Shown: positions 1 through 25,123, counted from the first letter of the stretch. The stretch: 64,000 nt of DNA from Megaustenia siamemsis (GCA_032433765.1 JAVIAB010000160.1:34629702-34693701), one strand, 5' to 3'. The notes: generated by a model not told the origin, from the letters alone. Numbers and translations: made by a program.

Positions 1-137
1 AAAGTCTTCCTCTTTGCTCTTTCTCTGGCCATCGTTCAAAGATTGCTCCAAGTCTAGTCCACACTGTTTCCACTGCTATCCACAATGTTGGCCTTGGTTT
101 TCCTCTATTTTGAGTTTATCTATTTTAACCAAACTGT

Positions 138-351
138 GGAGGCAAAGATGCGCCTCACAGCAGCAGAGCTGGGAGTTGTCAGTGACCCACAGCTGATGTG
201 CGTACTTTACTACTTGCTTGCCTAGATTAGACAAGTTAGTCTGTTACTAGAGGGTTCATCCAGCAGAGTCTGGATGGTTCTAATTTACCAATCCTTTCAC
301 AAGCTATCAGTTATGAGTTGCTGACAGCTTCCAGCTCTGATGCTGTCATTC
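138..351. repeat. S-type dispersed repeat, fold-back pair
   Basis: Two pieces of the S repeat lie head to head. Bases 138-198 match the reverse complement of the 3' part of the S copy at 19640-19705, and 217-351 match its forward strand. The spacer is about 20 bases. S is unclassified; it has no coding potential that I can see. It lies in the GALE intron preceding the first exon of the window. Confidence 0.5.
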
Positions 352-595
352 CCCTTGCCTCTTACCAATATTAGACAAAGATCTTGAGTCACATGATGTT
401 ATGTCTCATTTTCATTGCAAATGGAGGAACCAAACAAAACATATATTTAATTCATTAATTACTGAATGCATAAAAAAATTAGAGCTGATGTCAATCTTTC
501 ATTCTGTTATAGTAGTGTATTCATTATCCTCATCATGATATATCATTTATCAAAATCTAGATTAACCAAACAATAGAAAGGTATATATACATACG
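352..595. other. GALE intron, nothing recognised
   Basis: AT-rich intronic sequence. I see no exon, repeat family or RNA gene in it. Confidence 0.5.
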
Positions 596-897
596 CAATC
601 AAAGTGCTAGAAGTGACAATAAATTCTGCCAAATCCTGATTTAAGATGTGGTATTGATTATGTTAAATATCATATATGGTGTGCAACATGCCTTGCAAAT
701 ACAGTTAATGATTCATCATCATATGTGCCATACCAGATGGCGTAGGCAATCAAAGTGAAAGAAATGACAATAAATTCTATCACATCCTTATTTACAATGT
801 GATATTGATTATGTTTGTGTTAAATATCATATTTGGTGTGCAACAAGCCTTGCTTATGCAGTTAATGATTCATCATCATGTGCCATACTAGTTGGCG
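596..897. repeat. Direct tandem duplication, 151 bp period
   Basis: Two diverged copies start at 596 and 747. Each holds about 120 bp of AT-rich intron followed by the last ~30 bp of a LINE B copy (cat-cat-cat tail plus gtgccata). The duplication therefore crosses the 3' junction of the B copy that begins at about 870 and happened after that insertion. Confidence 0.7.
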
Positions 898-1810
898 TAG
901 GCAATCTTGTCCTTTCACTATTGACAATCCACAGTGCATCATATCAATTCTGTTGCTGACTATTTTGCCATGTGATGGATACCAAGCTATCTAATATCTT
1001 CTCTTTTTTTTTGTCATCCATGATCTTTCTTTTCCTGTATTTTGCCAATTGTAACAAAGTACTCCAATTTCCCTCCTCTGATTATGTGCCTGAAAATTGA
1101 TCCTTTCTGATGTTTTTAGGAGCTTCCTTTTTGTGTTGGCCTCTGAGAATTTCTTCATTGGTCTTTTTAGTTGTCCAGGGAGCTTTCAACATTCTTCTGA
1201 GAAGTCACATCTCTGTGGCCTCTAATCATCTTTTCATTTGTTTGTTTATGGTCCATGATTCACTTCTATAGGTCAGAGTTGTCTCTATATAGCACCGATG
1301 AACTCTCTTTCTCACTTCTATTGACATAAATTTTTTGCATAAAATTTTCATTTTCTGAAATGCTATGTTCGCCTGAGCTATTCTGCTTTTTATTTCTGTG
1401 GTGCATCTTCCATCTGATGTTATTATTGTGCCCAAGTATTTGACACTTTGCACTTGTTTCAGATTTGTCCCGTTTATTTTTATATTGTTTGGGTGGTGAT
1501 GATTGTTTGTTCGATATTACCATTACTTGTTTTCTTACTATTCAGACTGAGACCTTGCTTGTTGCTTTCTTTTACTATTGTGTCTATCATTTCTTGTAGT
1601 TCATTCACTGTGCTCATTAAGACTGTGTCATCCACATATCTCAAATTGTTTATGTTGTGACCGTTGAATGTAATTCCTTTATTTTGTCTACTCTTGATGT
1701 CATAATATTTTCACTCTAAAGTGAGAACAAATCCGTCAACAGAACACAGCCTTGTCTGAATCCTTGTTTTATATATTAGAACTGTCCTGTTATTCATTCT
1801 TATCAATTCC
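870..1810 (-). mobile_element. LINE B fragment (3' end, RT C-terminal region)
   Basis: Degenerate non-LTR retrotransposon on the minus strand. Translated pieces at 1453-1226 and 1523-1266 include YLGTIITSDGRC and ESWTINKQMKR, typical of the end of LINE reverse transcriptases. The minus-strand 3' end is the (ATG/TGA)n tail at about 870. It is colinear with the larger B copy at 53642-54420. Frames are broken, so it is not coding. The 5' limit near 1810 is approximate. Confidence 0.75.
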
Positions 1811-2004
1811 AGTATGTCCCAGTATCCATTGAAGAGTCACAGTGTGTTACCAGCTGACAACAGGAACTACCAGCAAACTTTCTTACAGATCAGCTTTTAA
1901 TGCCCTACTGGCAAAATAATAACAGGTTGACTGTTTATCATAATCTTAGAATCGATGGCTTCTAACTCCCTCTCTTCTACCTTTCAGCTCCCTGTGGAGC
2001 ATAG

Positions 2005-15391
<13,387 letters not shown>

Positions 15392-15932
15392 TTCCTGAAC
15401 AAGAGACCTGTGTTTTTTTTTCCTTGATTTGTTACAAGTTTTACATCATTTGTAGCACTTTATTTTCACTTTACTGCATGCTGAAGTATTTTCTCTGATT
15501 GCTTAATGTTAAAATGAAAAATGTCAGTCAATAGACAATGAATGTGTTCGTTTTATTCAGAAATTAGTTTTACATCAGGGAGCTGCATGTTGTTTGTATA
15601 AAAGCATTTATGTTTTACAAGTGTCGAATGTGTATTTGAGATTCAATAACTGTTTGCATATTAGTTTTTGATTTCCTGTTTTTTTTTTTCAGTTTCACTT
15701 GAAAAAATGTTGCAGGTCAAAAATTGTATTTCTAACCTTTTTGAAGTTTTATTTTTGTTTAGAATTTTGCGCTAACCATTATTTAACCACTTTTTACATT
15801 TTTAGATAAATAATATGCATAATATGCCCCATATACACAATTCTTATACATAAGTTAAGCACAATTTCTTTTTTGTTCCAATTAAACCTGCACTGGTCAT
15901 ACATCTGCTTAGGGTCATATCATTCAGATATG
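15392..15932 (+). other. GALE 3' untranslated and flanking sequence
   Basis: Follows the GALE stop. T-rich and AT-rich, with an ATTAAA at 15891-15896 that could be a polyadenylation signal and an AATAAA only at 17183. The transcript end cannot be fixed from sequence alone. Confidence 0.4.
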
Positions 15933-16047
15933 ATAACTGTAATATTGTACCTTTCTGAAACTGATGAGGAACTGACAGTAGTGCCATCAATGTCACATAA
16001 CTGTAATATTGTACCTTTCTGAAACTGATGAGGAACTGACAGTAGTG
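15933..16047. repeat. Direct duplication, 64 bp period
   Basis: A block of 51 bp starting ataactgtaatattgtacc is present at 15933-15983 and again at 15997-16047 with almost no change, so it is recent. Confidence 0.85.
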
Positions 16048-16159
16048 GCTTCAAAGTAAAAAATATTCTCATGCTGCAAAATTCTCTGATACATTTTCAA
16101 ACTTACTGGAAGTCTGGAAGCACAGAATATACATTTTCAAACACTCATGTGAAGTTAAT

Positions 16160-16510
16160 TCATTCAATCATTGAGTGCCATGTCTCATCGAAGTTTGGCA
16201 ACCATGGAGTGCCATTCCGCTCTGTCTCTTTCTTTTATGGTGCAGATTGCCATAGGCTGACTTGTCCATCTTTTGATGTAATTCATCCAAGTTAGCCTTG
16301 GTCTGCCTCTTTAACCTTGTATTTTCCCTATCAAAATTACTTTTAGTAGGCTGCTGTGCCTTTTAACATGTCTCAAAAATCTCATTTGTCTTGTTTGAAT
16401 TGTATTCCATCACTGTTTATAGTATGTCCAAGGTAGTTGTATCTTTGAGCTGTCTCCAGGTGTATTCCTTCAACTTTGATATCCACTTGTAGGTTTTGAG
16501 TGTTTTCTTT
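16160..16510 (-). mobile_element. LINE C fragment (3' end)
   Basis: Minus-strand sequence colinear with the C copy at 49768-50283 (the segment that encodes VEGIDLETAQ, at about 16510-16425) and with the C tail (SNIKRW-like, about 16290-16200). An internal deletion separates them. Non-coding. Confidence 0.65.
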
Positions 16511-18397
16511 GTTTGTCTGTCATCATGTGAAGTACAGAATAATTATTTACAATCATGCTGGAAGAATTGAGTATACATCTTCAAACATACATTGAAGCAC
16601 AAATTTACATTTCAAACATGCTAGAATTAAGAATCTTTAGCAGTTCTGCACAAATATATATTCATCAGTGATCAGTAGTGTCCTAGAAAAGCTAGATTAT
16701 ATTACACATGAATGTCTAGCACAAGTATTCCATCATTATCTCTTATGTTGATATACTATCAAAAGTCAAAATTCCAACGGGTCAATCAATTTTAAAAAAT
16801 GGCCAAGTTTGGTGTTTGTGATAAAAAAGATCTTGTTAATGGCTAGAGATTAACATTATAGGCTAGAATGTGTTCAAGAGAAGCTTGTGCCACCTTTGTA
16901 ATTTAAATGTTTAAATACAAAATGCAGCAACTGACAGTTGCTTGTGTGACACACACCATTTATGACTGCAAGAGTCATGAACATGCATAATATTTGGCTT
17001 AGGCGGTATACATTATGTACTAAGAAATCATTTATTCCTTGCAATTTATTTTTATTGAAAAAAGTATAATAGTAGTCGACCTTAGAATTATGTAATGTGT
17101 AATTTTGTCATAAAATGTTGTGGTTTGGCCAATTACAATTTGTTTCCCATTGTACTTAAAATGTAACTATTTGCTACTTATAAATAAATAAATACCAAGT
17201 GGGTTTTTTCTTTTTAACTTTCCAAGTATTTATTTCTCATTTTGAAGCTTGGTCTCTTTTTTGTTGCACTCCATTGACAGTTTTGTACACTCAAATATAA
17301 TTTAGTTAAATAATTCCATTTTGTATTTTTTCTTCAGTTTTGCTTCAGGTTGGGTTCCATATCTATCTTCAAACACTTTATTTTATGCTGTCGTCTTTGT
17401 TCACTTACTCTTTAGTTTTCTCTCAATGAGATCCATAGTCAAGGAAGCGGGGTTGTCTCCCGTCTACATAGTCCAGTTTCAGCTTATTATAATTGAGTTC
17501 ATTCACTGACATTTTCATGTTGCTACATTACTGAATAAAGTGAAGAAACAAAAATATAAATAAACATATTTACAGCCCTATGATATAATGGACACCACAT
17601 GACATCTTGGGCACACACAAAACCCAAAAGCTAACAAATAAATAAGACAACAACAAGAATAAATAACATTTTAAAATAATAAGCAGATGAATGTAATATA
17701 CACACATTTATTTATGGTTTCAGCTGGTGTTGTCATGGAGATAAGCACAAATATAAATATTGTTTTGGTGTTATCATGTTTGAAAGTGCATAATAAATTG
17801 TGACTTTTTTTTAGTCATGGTTAATTTAGTATTTTGGTGGACAATCAGTCACTGGAATATGGATTATGGTTGTTGTGAGTTTAATTTTTCTCATTTGTAT
17901 CCTGTCATAGAATTTTATTTATTACCATCCATTTGTGAAACTATGCAGTTTACATTTTGATAGATGATCTTTTGTTTATCTGTCCCTTTTATTTGTAAAA
18001 TCAATACCAGAATTTTTATTCTGTCAGATATTTAAAGAAAAATGTGCATCCATCATCATTAAAACAAGTAACACCTGATCCCATTTGAACCCTGTCAGAT
18101 AATTTGTATTCTTTTTTATCCCATCAGATAATTATTATTTTTGTATCCATCTGCATAACCAAATTCCAGTTTGTATGTATCATGTGATATCATTTGTTCT
18201 CCCTTCATCTATAAAATAATTTACATTTAAACCAAATCCAGCAGTGTAACCAATCATATAAATTCACCTATCTGTAAAAACAAGTAATGCTTGGTCCAGA
18301 TTGTATCTTGTCAGATAATCATATTGTTTATCCATCTGTAATCCAGCAACATTTAAATCAACCCCTCTGCCACAAGACTAATCTGTCGTGAATTCTG
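16511..18397. other. Intergenic, no recognised feature
   Basis: AT-rich sequence downstream of GALE with short spurious open frames only. From about 17990 to 18370 there are loosely similar phrases (tttatctgtc..., gtcagataat...), possibly a very old tandem duplication. Confidence 0.45.
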
Positions 18398-18685
18398 ACC
18401 TACTATGTAAAAGTAAAAAAAAAGTAAAGTATCCCGTCACGCCAAGTGGCGTATAGGGAATATGGTGTTCGTGACCATAACTTTTACAGACCTTCAGCAC
18501 ATGATTTTTGGGGTAATGTGGTCGGTATTACACCCGTGCCGCTTTACTTTCCCAGAAAAAAAAATCCGTTACCCATGAAAGGCTGGGTAAACCGGAAGCC
18601 ATTGGTTGAGATCGAACTCTACCTCTTGTCCTTTACAGTCCAGTTCACTAACCACTGAGCTATCACGGCTCCCACCTACTATGTA
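18398..18685 (-). mobile_element. SINE T copy 2 with target-site duplication
   Basis: The insertion is 18410-18673. The 12 bp repeat acctactatgta lies at 18398-18409 and 18674-18685. The minus strand starts with the tRNA-like head (ggagccgtgatagctcagtg) and ends in a gtaaagt/A-rich tail. Confidence 0.92.
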
Positions 18686-19107
18686 CTCAGATCATAAGTA
18701 CACTGTTTATCTGTCCCTCTAGTCTTTTATCCATCCTATCTGTACAATAATGGTATTGGACAAGGCTCAAATAATGATTGTGTACAATAACTGTGACTTG
18801 TTCACTCCAAAAAGTCAAAGCCTGTGTCACACTTAAGGAAGTTTGTGATTTATTCATTTACTTGTAATAGTGTATTTATCTTCAAAGTGATGCATCATTT
18901 GTCAGAATCGATGGTTGTTTAAACTAGTTTAACTGGCTCTTTGGTATTTGTGCAGTCCCCTTCTACTTAACTTCTCTGATACTCTTTTACATACAAAGGA
19001 GGTAAAAATGTTTATTTCTTACTCTTCTCACAATCTCAACCATTGTCATTTGATTTTGTTACTTCATCTTACTCTATCTTGAGCACTCTGTGCTTATCAT
19101 CTTGTAC

Positions 19108-19826
19108 AGGGTGTCCCACTGCTAAACCCAGCATTTCTTCAATATTCCTAGCATGAATGAAAATATTGCAGCAAAATTTTAACAGGAGTGTGTTTATTGT
19201 GCAAGAAATAAAAAGAAATGTGTCTGTAGTATGTGTATAGTGCTTAATTGTTGCAACATTGAGCAACACAGCATGCCAGATGCATCCTTTCTGCTGGCCT
19301 GGAATTTAGGTGAGGGTGCTTAAACTAAAACTAATGTTGTTTGAGTGTACAGTTGCTTGCTTGTTTGCGTTCGCCTGATGACTATAAAAATTACACCTCT
19401 TCGTCATCCACCCTTAAAAGGACATTAAGTGGGCATGTCTGTGTTATGTTGTGGTTTGCAGTGTAACTGTGATATTTGTGCCTTTTGGCCCAACATATCC
19501 GACTTAGCACATCTTTGAGTACAGGGTTGTCTTTCCTCTTCGATTCCTACTCGCTTAGCCAGACTAGTCAGGTTAGTCTGATACTAGAAGCACTACGGAG
19601 AGGTGGAGCAGGGTCTGGATGTATATGGTTCACCAATACTGCTGCAACCATCAGCTGTGGATCGCTGAGAACTTCCAGCTCTGCTGCCATGAGGCATGCA
19701 TTCGCCTCCTGGGTGTACAATGAGTGTGTTTACACATAGGATAGACGGGAAATGTTTTGGTAAAACCTGGAGGAGTGAGTGTTTAATGGCAAAACCCATT
19801 AAAGAAATGCTGGGTTTAGTAGTAAG
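19108..19826. mobile_element. MITE-like insertion with 22 bp terminal inverted repeats
   Basis: actgctaaacccagcatttc (TIR 19118-19139) is mirrored at 19802-19823 with one mismatch in 22. The borders coincide with the break in the duplicated host sequence (18833-19107 / 19827-19930). A possible target duplication is gtac/gtat. There is no transposase frame. An S repeat (19355-19715) makes up half of its interior, so it is either nested or part of the unit. Confidence 0.65.
19355..19715 (+). repeat. S-type dispersed repeat, most complete copy
   Basis: Runs from ttgcgttcgcctgatgac through ccacccttaaaaggacatta, tgccttttggcccaacatat, cttagccagactagtcaggt and gaggtggagcagggtctgg to the ttccagctctgctgccatga region. 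Other copies are at 138, 3800, 7013, 12997, 26965 and 46470. No shared protein frame; class unknown. Confidence 0.6.
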
Positions 19827-19939
19827 TATATGCCTGCTGTGTGATAGGGAATCATGTAGTCAGACCATTTTATTTGTTGTTTCTTAAAGCAGTTCATATT
19901 GGTTAAAGATAAGTTCAGTCTCTTTTCTGCTATTTGTCT

Positions 19940-20589
19940 CTGCTAGTCACTCAAGTCATTTTGATTAGAAAATATGAATGCGTACATATTTTATGATGTA
20001 TTAAATGTATGGTTAAAAGAAAAGGTTAATTTATTTCACCTGAAACCTGCTCTTCAATTTGACTTTTTATGAGTTACCTGCACTGTAACACATTTGGTTA
20101 TTTTCATTTCTGTATTAGGATCACCAAAGTAGATTCTGTTGCATATATAGATGTGTGTATCCACTAAGTTGTCTAAAAGGATGTCTGTATGTTGTTAAAA
20201 GTACTTATGCATTACAAATTATTTAGCTTACATGTATTATAACTTTTCTTGGGCACCTCATGTATTTTATTTATAAATATGCATCCATTGCATTTTTTGA
20301 AAACAGGTATTATTGAAATTTGAATTCCTTTGTGATACTTGGGATTTTTTTTTAATTATTATATATTCTGCTAGTCATAATATATTCACATTTGCTGAAT
20401 GAACTAATATCACACATGGAACATGTATGTATGTATGCTGTTTATTCTGTGAAAGTTGAAACGATGGGAAATTATATATTTGATGTCTTTTAAACTGCTG
20501 CTCCCCCAAATATATAACATGTACTATTGTTTTTGTTATGTTAATTTCTTTTTAGAAAAAATAATTTTATTAATTTATATGATTCATTT
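19940..20589. other. Intergenic, nothing recognised
   Basis: AT-rich sequence between the two copies of the old direct repeat. I see no gene or repeat family. Confidence 0.45.
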
Positions 20590-20960
20590 ATGATACATTG
20601 ATTAAGGAGGCTTGTAATTTATTCATTTAGTTTTAACAGTACATTTATCTTCAAAGTGATACATCATTTGTCAGAATCTACAGTTGTTTAAACAAGTTTA
20701 ACCTTGCTCTTCAATATCTGTGCACTCACTTTCTTTTTCTATTTTCTCTTATACTCTTTTATATACCAAAGGGAAATAAAAATGTTTAGTTCTTACTCTT
20801 CTGACAGCCTCAACCTTTATTGTTTGATTTTGCTATTCATTTTACTCTATCTTGAGCACTCTGTACTTATCCTCTTGTACATGACTGCTGCCTGGTATGG
20901 AATCATCTTTGTTAGATCATTCTTTATTGTTTCTTTAAATAGTTCAGATTGTTTTCTGCC

Positions 20961-21770
20961 TGGTTGTCTATGATCTGCCTTCCTTCTGGAGTTCACTGCA
21001 TGGCAGTTCTTGTGGTGTGTTCATGAATCTTGTTCAAGTTTGTGATCCACGAAAGTCCACATATTTTAACTGCATTCGTTTCCTCTTGATTGTACCTGTT
21101 CATCATTACTGCTGACGTTGTTTAATCAAAATAGTCAAAGCATTTCCCTCAGGTAGATTGTATAATGTAACAGAAGATTGTATAATGTAACACAAGTCTT
21201 GGTTTCCTTTACATTGTATACAATTTTTTCAAAAGCACTGAAAGTAGAGTTCTCATTTAATTGTATTTTGGTTTTTGAATTCTCCTTCATGTACCTCCAA
21301 ATTGTATTAACATTTGACAACATCTCAATAGTTCCATTTATCATTTTGTTCATATCCCCTTGCTAACTCCCATCATATGACATTGTATCATCTGTCAGAT
21401 TCCTACTTTGCTGAAACTTGTTCAGTTTTTATTGAACTTGCCAAGGGTAAAGCTTCCATTGGTAGCCAAATTATCAACTCTATCATTGTAAGGACTTCTA
21501 TATTAACAGCCTGTATTGATTACAGGTAACAAAAATTACATGGTTACAATTATCACACCGATATAACCCATGCTGTTGTGTGGTTATATTTTATATCAGT
21601 ATTGTAATTTATTTCATAATAATTATATTGCAGTAAATGTTTATTATATATAAAAAGAAGTAGATTATTATATACAAAATAAAATAGATCTCATTGACTG
21701 CATTTTCATAATTTAAAAGTTTATTTGAAATAATAGACAGTAAAATGTTGTTTAGTATTTAATAACAAAT
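20961..21770. other. Intergenic, nothing recognised
   Basis: AT-rich; a short repeat of agattgtataatgtaaca occurs twice near 21153-21192. No gene is seen. Confidence 0.45.
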
Positions 21771-22136
21771 CATATATAATTTATTCATAGTAAACTATAT
21801 TTAAAAAATGGTTTCGTATTATGAAAAGCTTATTTTCTTTATAACAAGCAAACTTTCTAGCACGTCATTTATAATTTATGAAAATATAAAAAGAATCATT
21901 TTATGTCAAGTCAAGTTTTATTTCGTAACAAGTCATCTTCTTGAGTAATAAGTCATATATAATTTATTCATAGCAAACTATATTTAAGAAATAGTTTTGT
22001 TTTATGTAAAGCTTGCTTTCTTTATAACAAGCAAACTTTCTAGCAAGTCATTTATAATTTATGAAAATATAAAAAGAACCTTTGTATGTTAAGTCAAGTT
22101 TTATTTCATGACAAGTCATCTTCTTGAGTAATTATA
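21771..22136. repeat. Tandem duplication, 183 bp period
   Basis: catatataatttattcatag starts at 21771 and at 21954. Following blocks (aacaagcaaactttctagca, tcatttataatttatgaaaa) are repeated in the same order with a few changes. Two copies. Confidence 0.85.
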
Positions 22137-22312
22137 TGCTGCATTTTGACATTTTTAACAAATTTAAAAAAAAAGTTTAGTGAAAGTCTTGTAGGTAGTA
22201 TTTACATTAAATGTTTATTTTTCTCAAATTTCATTAGCCTAATTGGCAGAAATGCATGCAAAATAAGAGCAAACTTGTTTGTGTTAGTTACCAGTCTTCT
22301 CATGGCGTACAA

Positions 22313-22706
22313 CATTAATGAAATAGTAAAGTAAAGTAAAGTACCCCCCGTCACGCCAAGTGGCGTATAGGGAAATATGGTGTTAGTGACCCTATATTTT
22401 ACAGACCTTCAGCACATGATTTTTGGGGTAATGTGGTCGGTATTACGCCCGTGCTGCTTTTACTTTCCCAGAAAAAATCCGGTACCCATTTAAGGCTGGG
22501 TGAACCCGGAGCCGTCGGTTGGGATCGAACCCTACCCCTTGTCCGTAGTAGTCCAGTTCACTAACCACTGAGCTATCGCGGCTCCTACTAATTTTTAGGG
22601 AATTAGTAAAACCCAGGTGTCCTCGCCAGGATTACGAACCCCGGCTGTTGCCGTGGTAAGCCAACCGCCTATCGATTGCGCTAACCGGACACCCCATTAA
22701 TGAAAT
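22313..22706 (-). mobile_element. SINE T copy 3 in a composite with a second tRNA-like head
   Basis: The 12 bp repeat cattaatgaaat at 22313-22324 and 22695-22706 encloses 370 bp. Read on the minus strand, this is a tRNA-like module (22693-22616), a short AT linker with an inverted repeat (ctaatt...aattag), then a complete SINE T (22586-22325) with a gtaaagtaaag tail. The single target duplication outside both modules implies one insertion event. Confidence 0.8.
22616..22693 (-). ncRNA. tRNA-like sequence (SINE head or tRNA pseudogene)
   Basis: On the minus strand it starts ggtgtccggttagcgc and ends gaggacacc: a perfect 7 bp acceptor-like stem (ggtgtcc/ggacacc). The B-box-like ggttcgtaatcc is present, and the A-box region is ttagcgcaatcgataggc. 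Four extra bases sit between the T arm and the acceptor strand, so it is not a normal tRNA. It is most likely a pol III promoter head of a SINE. Confidence 0.5.
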
Positions 22707-22831
22707 GGTGGATGTAAATAAGAAACCAGAGCATGTAACAAGGTGTTTGAAAAATAAAAAAGCACTTAGAAATTTTTTAAAAATAAACTATAACAGAAAA
22801 TACAAGTAAATGGTAGTCTGGACTGAGATCA

Positions 22832-23228
22832 AGTAGGCAGATATTTAATCTAACTGTACCAGCTAGACAGATATTTCATCTAACTGTACCAGCTAGACAG
22901 ATATTTCATCTAACTGTACCAGCTAGACAGATATTTCATCTAACTGTACCAGCTAGACAGATATTTCATCTAACTGTACCAGCTAGACAGATATTTCATC
23001 TAACTGTACCAGCTAGACAGATATTTCATCTAATTGTACCAGCTAGACAAATATTTCATCTGACTGTACCAGCTAGACAGATATTTCATCTAACTGTACC
23101 AGCTAGACAGATATTTCATCTAACTACCAGCTAGACAGATATTTCATCTAACTGCCAGCTAGACAGATATTTCATCTAACTGTACCAGCTAGACAGATAT
23201 TTCATCTAACTGTACCAGCTAGACAGAT
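22832..23228. repeat. Minisatellite, 30 bp x ~13
   Basis: The unit is cagatatttcatctaactgt plus accagctaga. Copies are almost identical, with two 27 bp variants near 23125-23155. Such homogeneity suggests recent expansion. Confidence 0.95.
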
Positions 23229-23559
23229 GGCGGTCAAGAGTTAGACAGGTATTGGCTGATATATACTGGGAGATAGAGAAATGTATACTACAGCATGATA
23301 ACATGAGCAAACAAAGCCACACATGCCTCGGACAACAAGGAGATAAATACAGCTTAATAGAGGATCATGGAAGATTGGGTGTAAACACATGGTGTGATCT
23401 GGAAAGGAAGGGATGAGATGGTAGTATGTCTGAAAGAAATAATATAATAGCAGATATGTGGAAATGGAATAAAAAGAAGAAAAAAAAGAGTAAGGTGGTA
23501 CTGGAATTTATTAGTTAATAAAAGAAAAGAATATGGCAGAATACAGTGTACACTCCTAC

Positions 23560-23930
23560 AAGGTATGGTGACAGTTCAAACAGAAAACTCAGACCATGAA
23601 ACTTTATTAAGGGAACCACAACAAAGGACAGCTACAAACATGTGGGTAGTTTTAAGGTGGATTCAACTTAAAATAATCATCAGTAACATACATAAGACAA
23701 CTGAAATTTTGTGGACATGTGAAGAGACACACAATACACTACTGAAGATAATTTTAGAAGGGAAAGTACAAGGTAGACGAGGCCAACCAAGACTAAAGTG
23801 GACTAACATCAAAGGATGGACAGGTTAACCTGTAAAAATGTGCATTATCAAGTTCAGAGACAGAGTAAAATAATGCTCCATGGTAGCCAACCTTCAGTGT
23901 GGAGAGGGCATCCAATAATGAATGAGATTA
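23560..23930 (+). mobile_element. LINE C fragment (3' end)
   Basis: Forward-strand remnants of the C tail: ILEGKVQGRRGQPRLKWT at about 23752-23805, then IKGWTG and a diverged end through gtagccaacctt to about 23910. Sequence upstream to about 23330 may be a further degraded part of the same element. Confidence 0.65.
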
Positions 23931-24535
23931 TGAAAAAACTCTGAGGCCAAACACATAAATAATAAACCAAAACTGAGACAAAGGAATATGAAAATGTCAT
24001 ATCTTTTTTCCAAGAAATATACTGATTATGCAAACAATCAAAACTCTGGTTGTTCATAGTTGTGAAAGCTGCTGTTGTTGTTAGTGTAATAAAGTACTGC
24101 AAGTTTCTCATTCTTGGGCAAGCAATGCCACAGTTTCTATAATTTTGTAGAACTGACATTATGCCTGAAAGGAGTTCTAACTATTTAGATAAGTGACGAT
24201 AATTTTTTAAAATATATACAACCTTCATTAGGAAATGGTGGTTGTCATAGAAACAGAATTCTGATAGACACTAGATGGCAAAAGAAAAAATATGGAATAT
24301 CAAGAGACTCATTTAGAAAAAAAAAAATAGAAGGGCCCACCAAAGGTTTAACAAAAATACAAGATCTACAGAAATTAGCAATGTAATATCTAAGATGCAT
24401 AACTATGATTGATATTTCAAGCACCATTTTTTACCTTGGTGGAGTATAACATATTCAGCATACGTCTATAATTTAATTCCTGATTGCATTGTAACTTTAA
24501 TAGGGTACGCACCAATAACCATCATATGAATTATA

Positions 24536-24572
24536 CCCCCCCCCCTTTATTTTAATTGGGGGGGGGGGGGGG
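24536..24572. repeat. Poly-C / poly-G inverted tract
   Basis: Ten C (24536-24545), a 12 base AT-rich spacer, and fifteen G (24558-24572). The arms can pair as a hairpin, and the G run could form a quadruplex. Confidence 0.85.
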
Positions 24573-25123
24573 CTGTATGTGGCTGGAGGATAAAGTTCAC
24601 ATACCCCCAGTTCAATCTCTATGAAGTGTTCAGGTCTTTATTTAAACCTCTAACTTTTTGACATTGCCATGACTCAAACCAATTCCCAACTTATTTGCAT
24701 TATTTACTTACAACTAGTCTATGAATATATATCCTTTTTTTTTTTTTAAAAGAGGGTAGCGAACAGATGCAGTTTGTTAGTGAATGAACCAGTCTAATGA
24801 ATAACTTGATGCTTTGTTGTTGAATACAGGTCTGATACTAATCTAGGTTGTCATTATTTGCTTTGTTCCTGTATGTGTTCGTACTTTTTTAGAGCATTAT
24901 TCCCCAAATTTTAGTCAGTGTTTATGTTTATTCATAAAAGTTCACAGTAAAAATTGTGTGTTACTATGTTTAGTTGTGTCTGGAGCCATCACAGTTCAGT
25001 AATTTAATTATTAATAAAAATTTAGTGAACTTGTCAGCTGAGGGCAAAAGGTTAGGTTCTGTTCTAATCAACATCATCTGGGTTCACTCAGTGGTACCAG
25101 ACTTTTTTCTTGGAAAAAAATAT

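Larger units (their letters stand above)
18833..20960. repeat. Old ~370 bp direct repeat; first copy split by an insertion
   Basis: Copy 1 is 18833-19107 plus 19827-19930; copy 2 is 20590-20960, uninterrupted. Shared blocks include atttatcttcaaagtgat, catcatttgtcagaatc, gttgtttaaac and actctatcttgagcactctg. Copy 2 acts as an unfilled reference for the insertion at 19108-19826. Confidence 0.75.

Noticed and set aside
14..196. Short open frame at the start of the window
   Set aside because: It begins at a TTG, has no family resemblance, and overlaps the S repeat; not a gene.
22616..22693. Functional tRNA gene
   Set aside because: The acceptor stem pairs, but extra bases between the T arm and acceptor and the position inside a SINE composite argue for a SINE head or pseudogene.
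22832..23228. CRISPR-like array
   Set aside because: The whole 30 bp unit repeats head to tail with no variable spacers, in a eukaryotic genome; it is a minisatellite.
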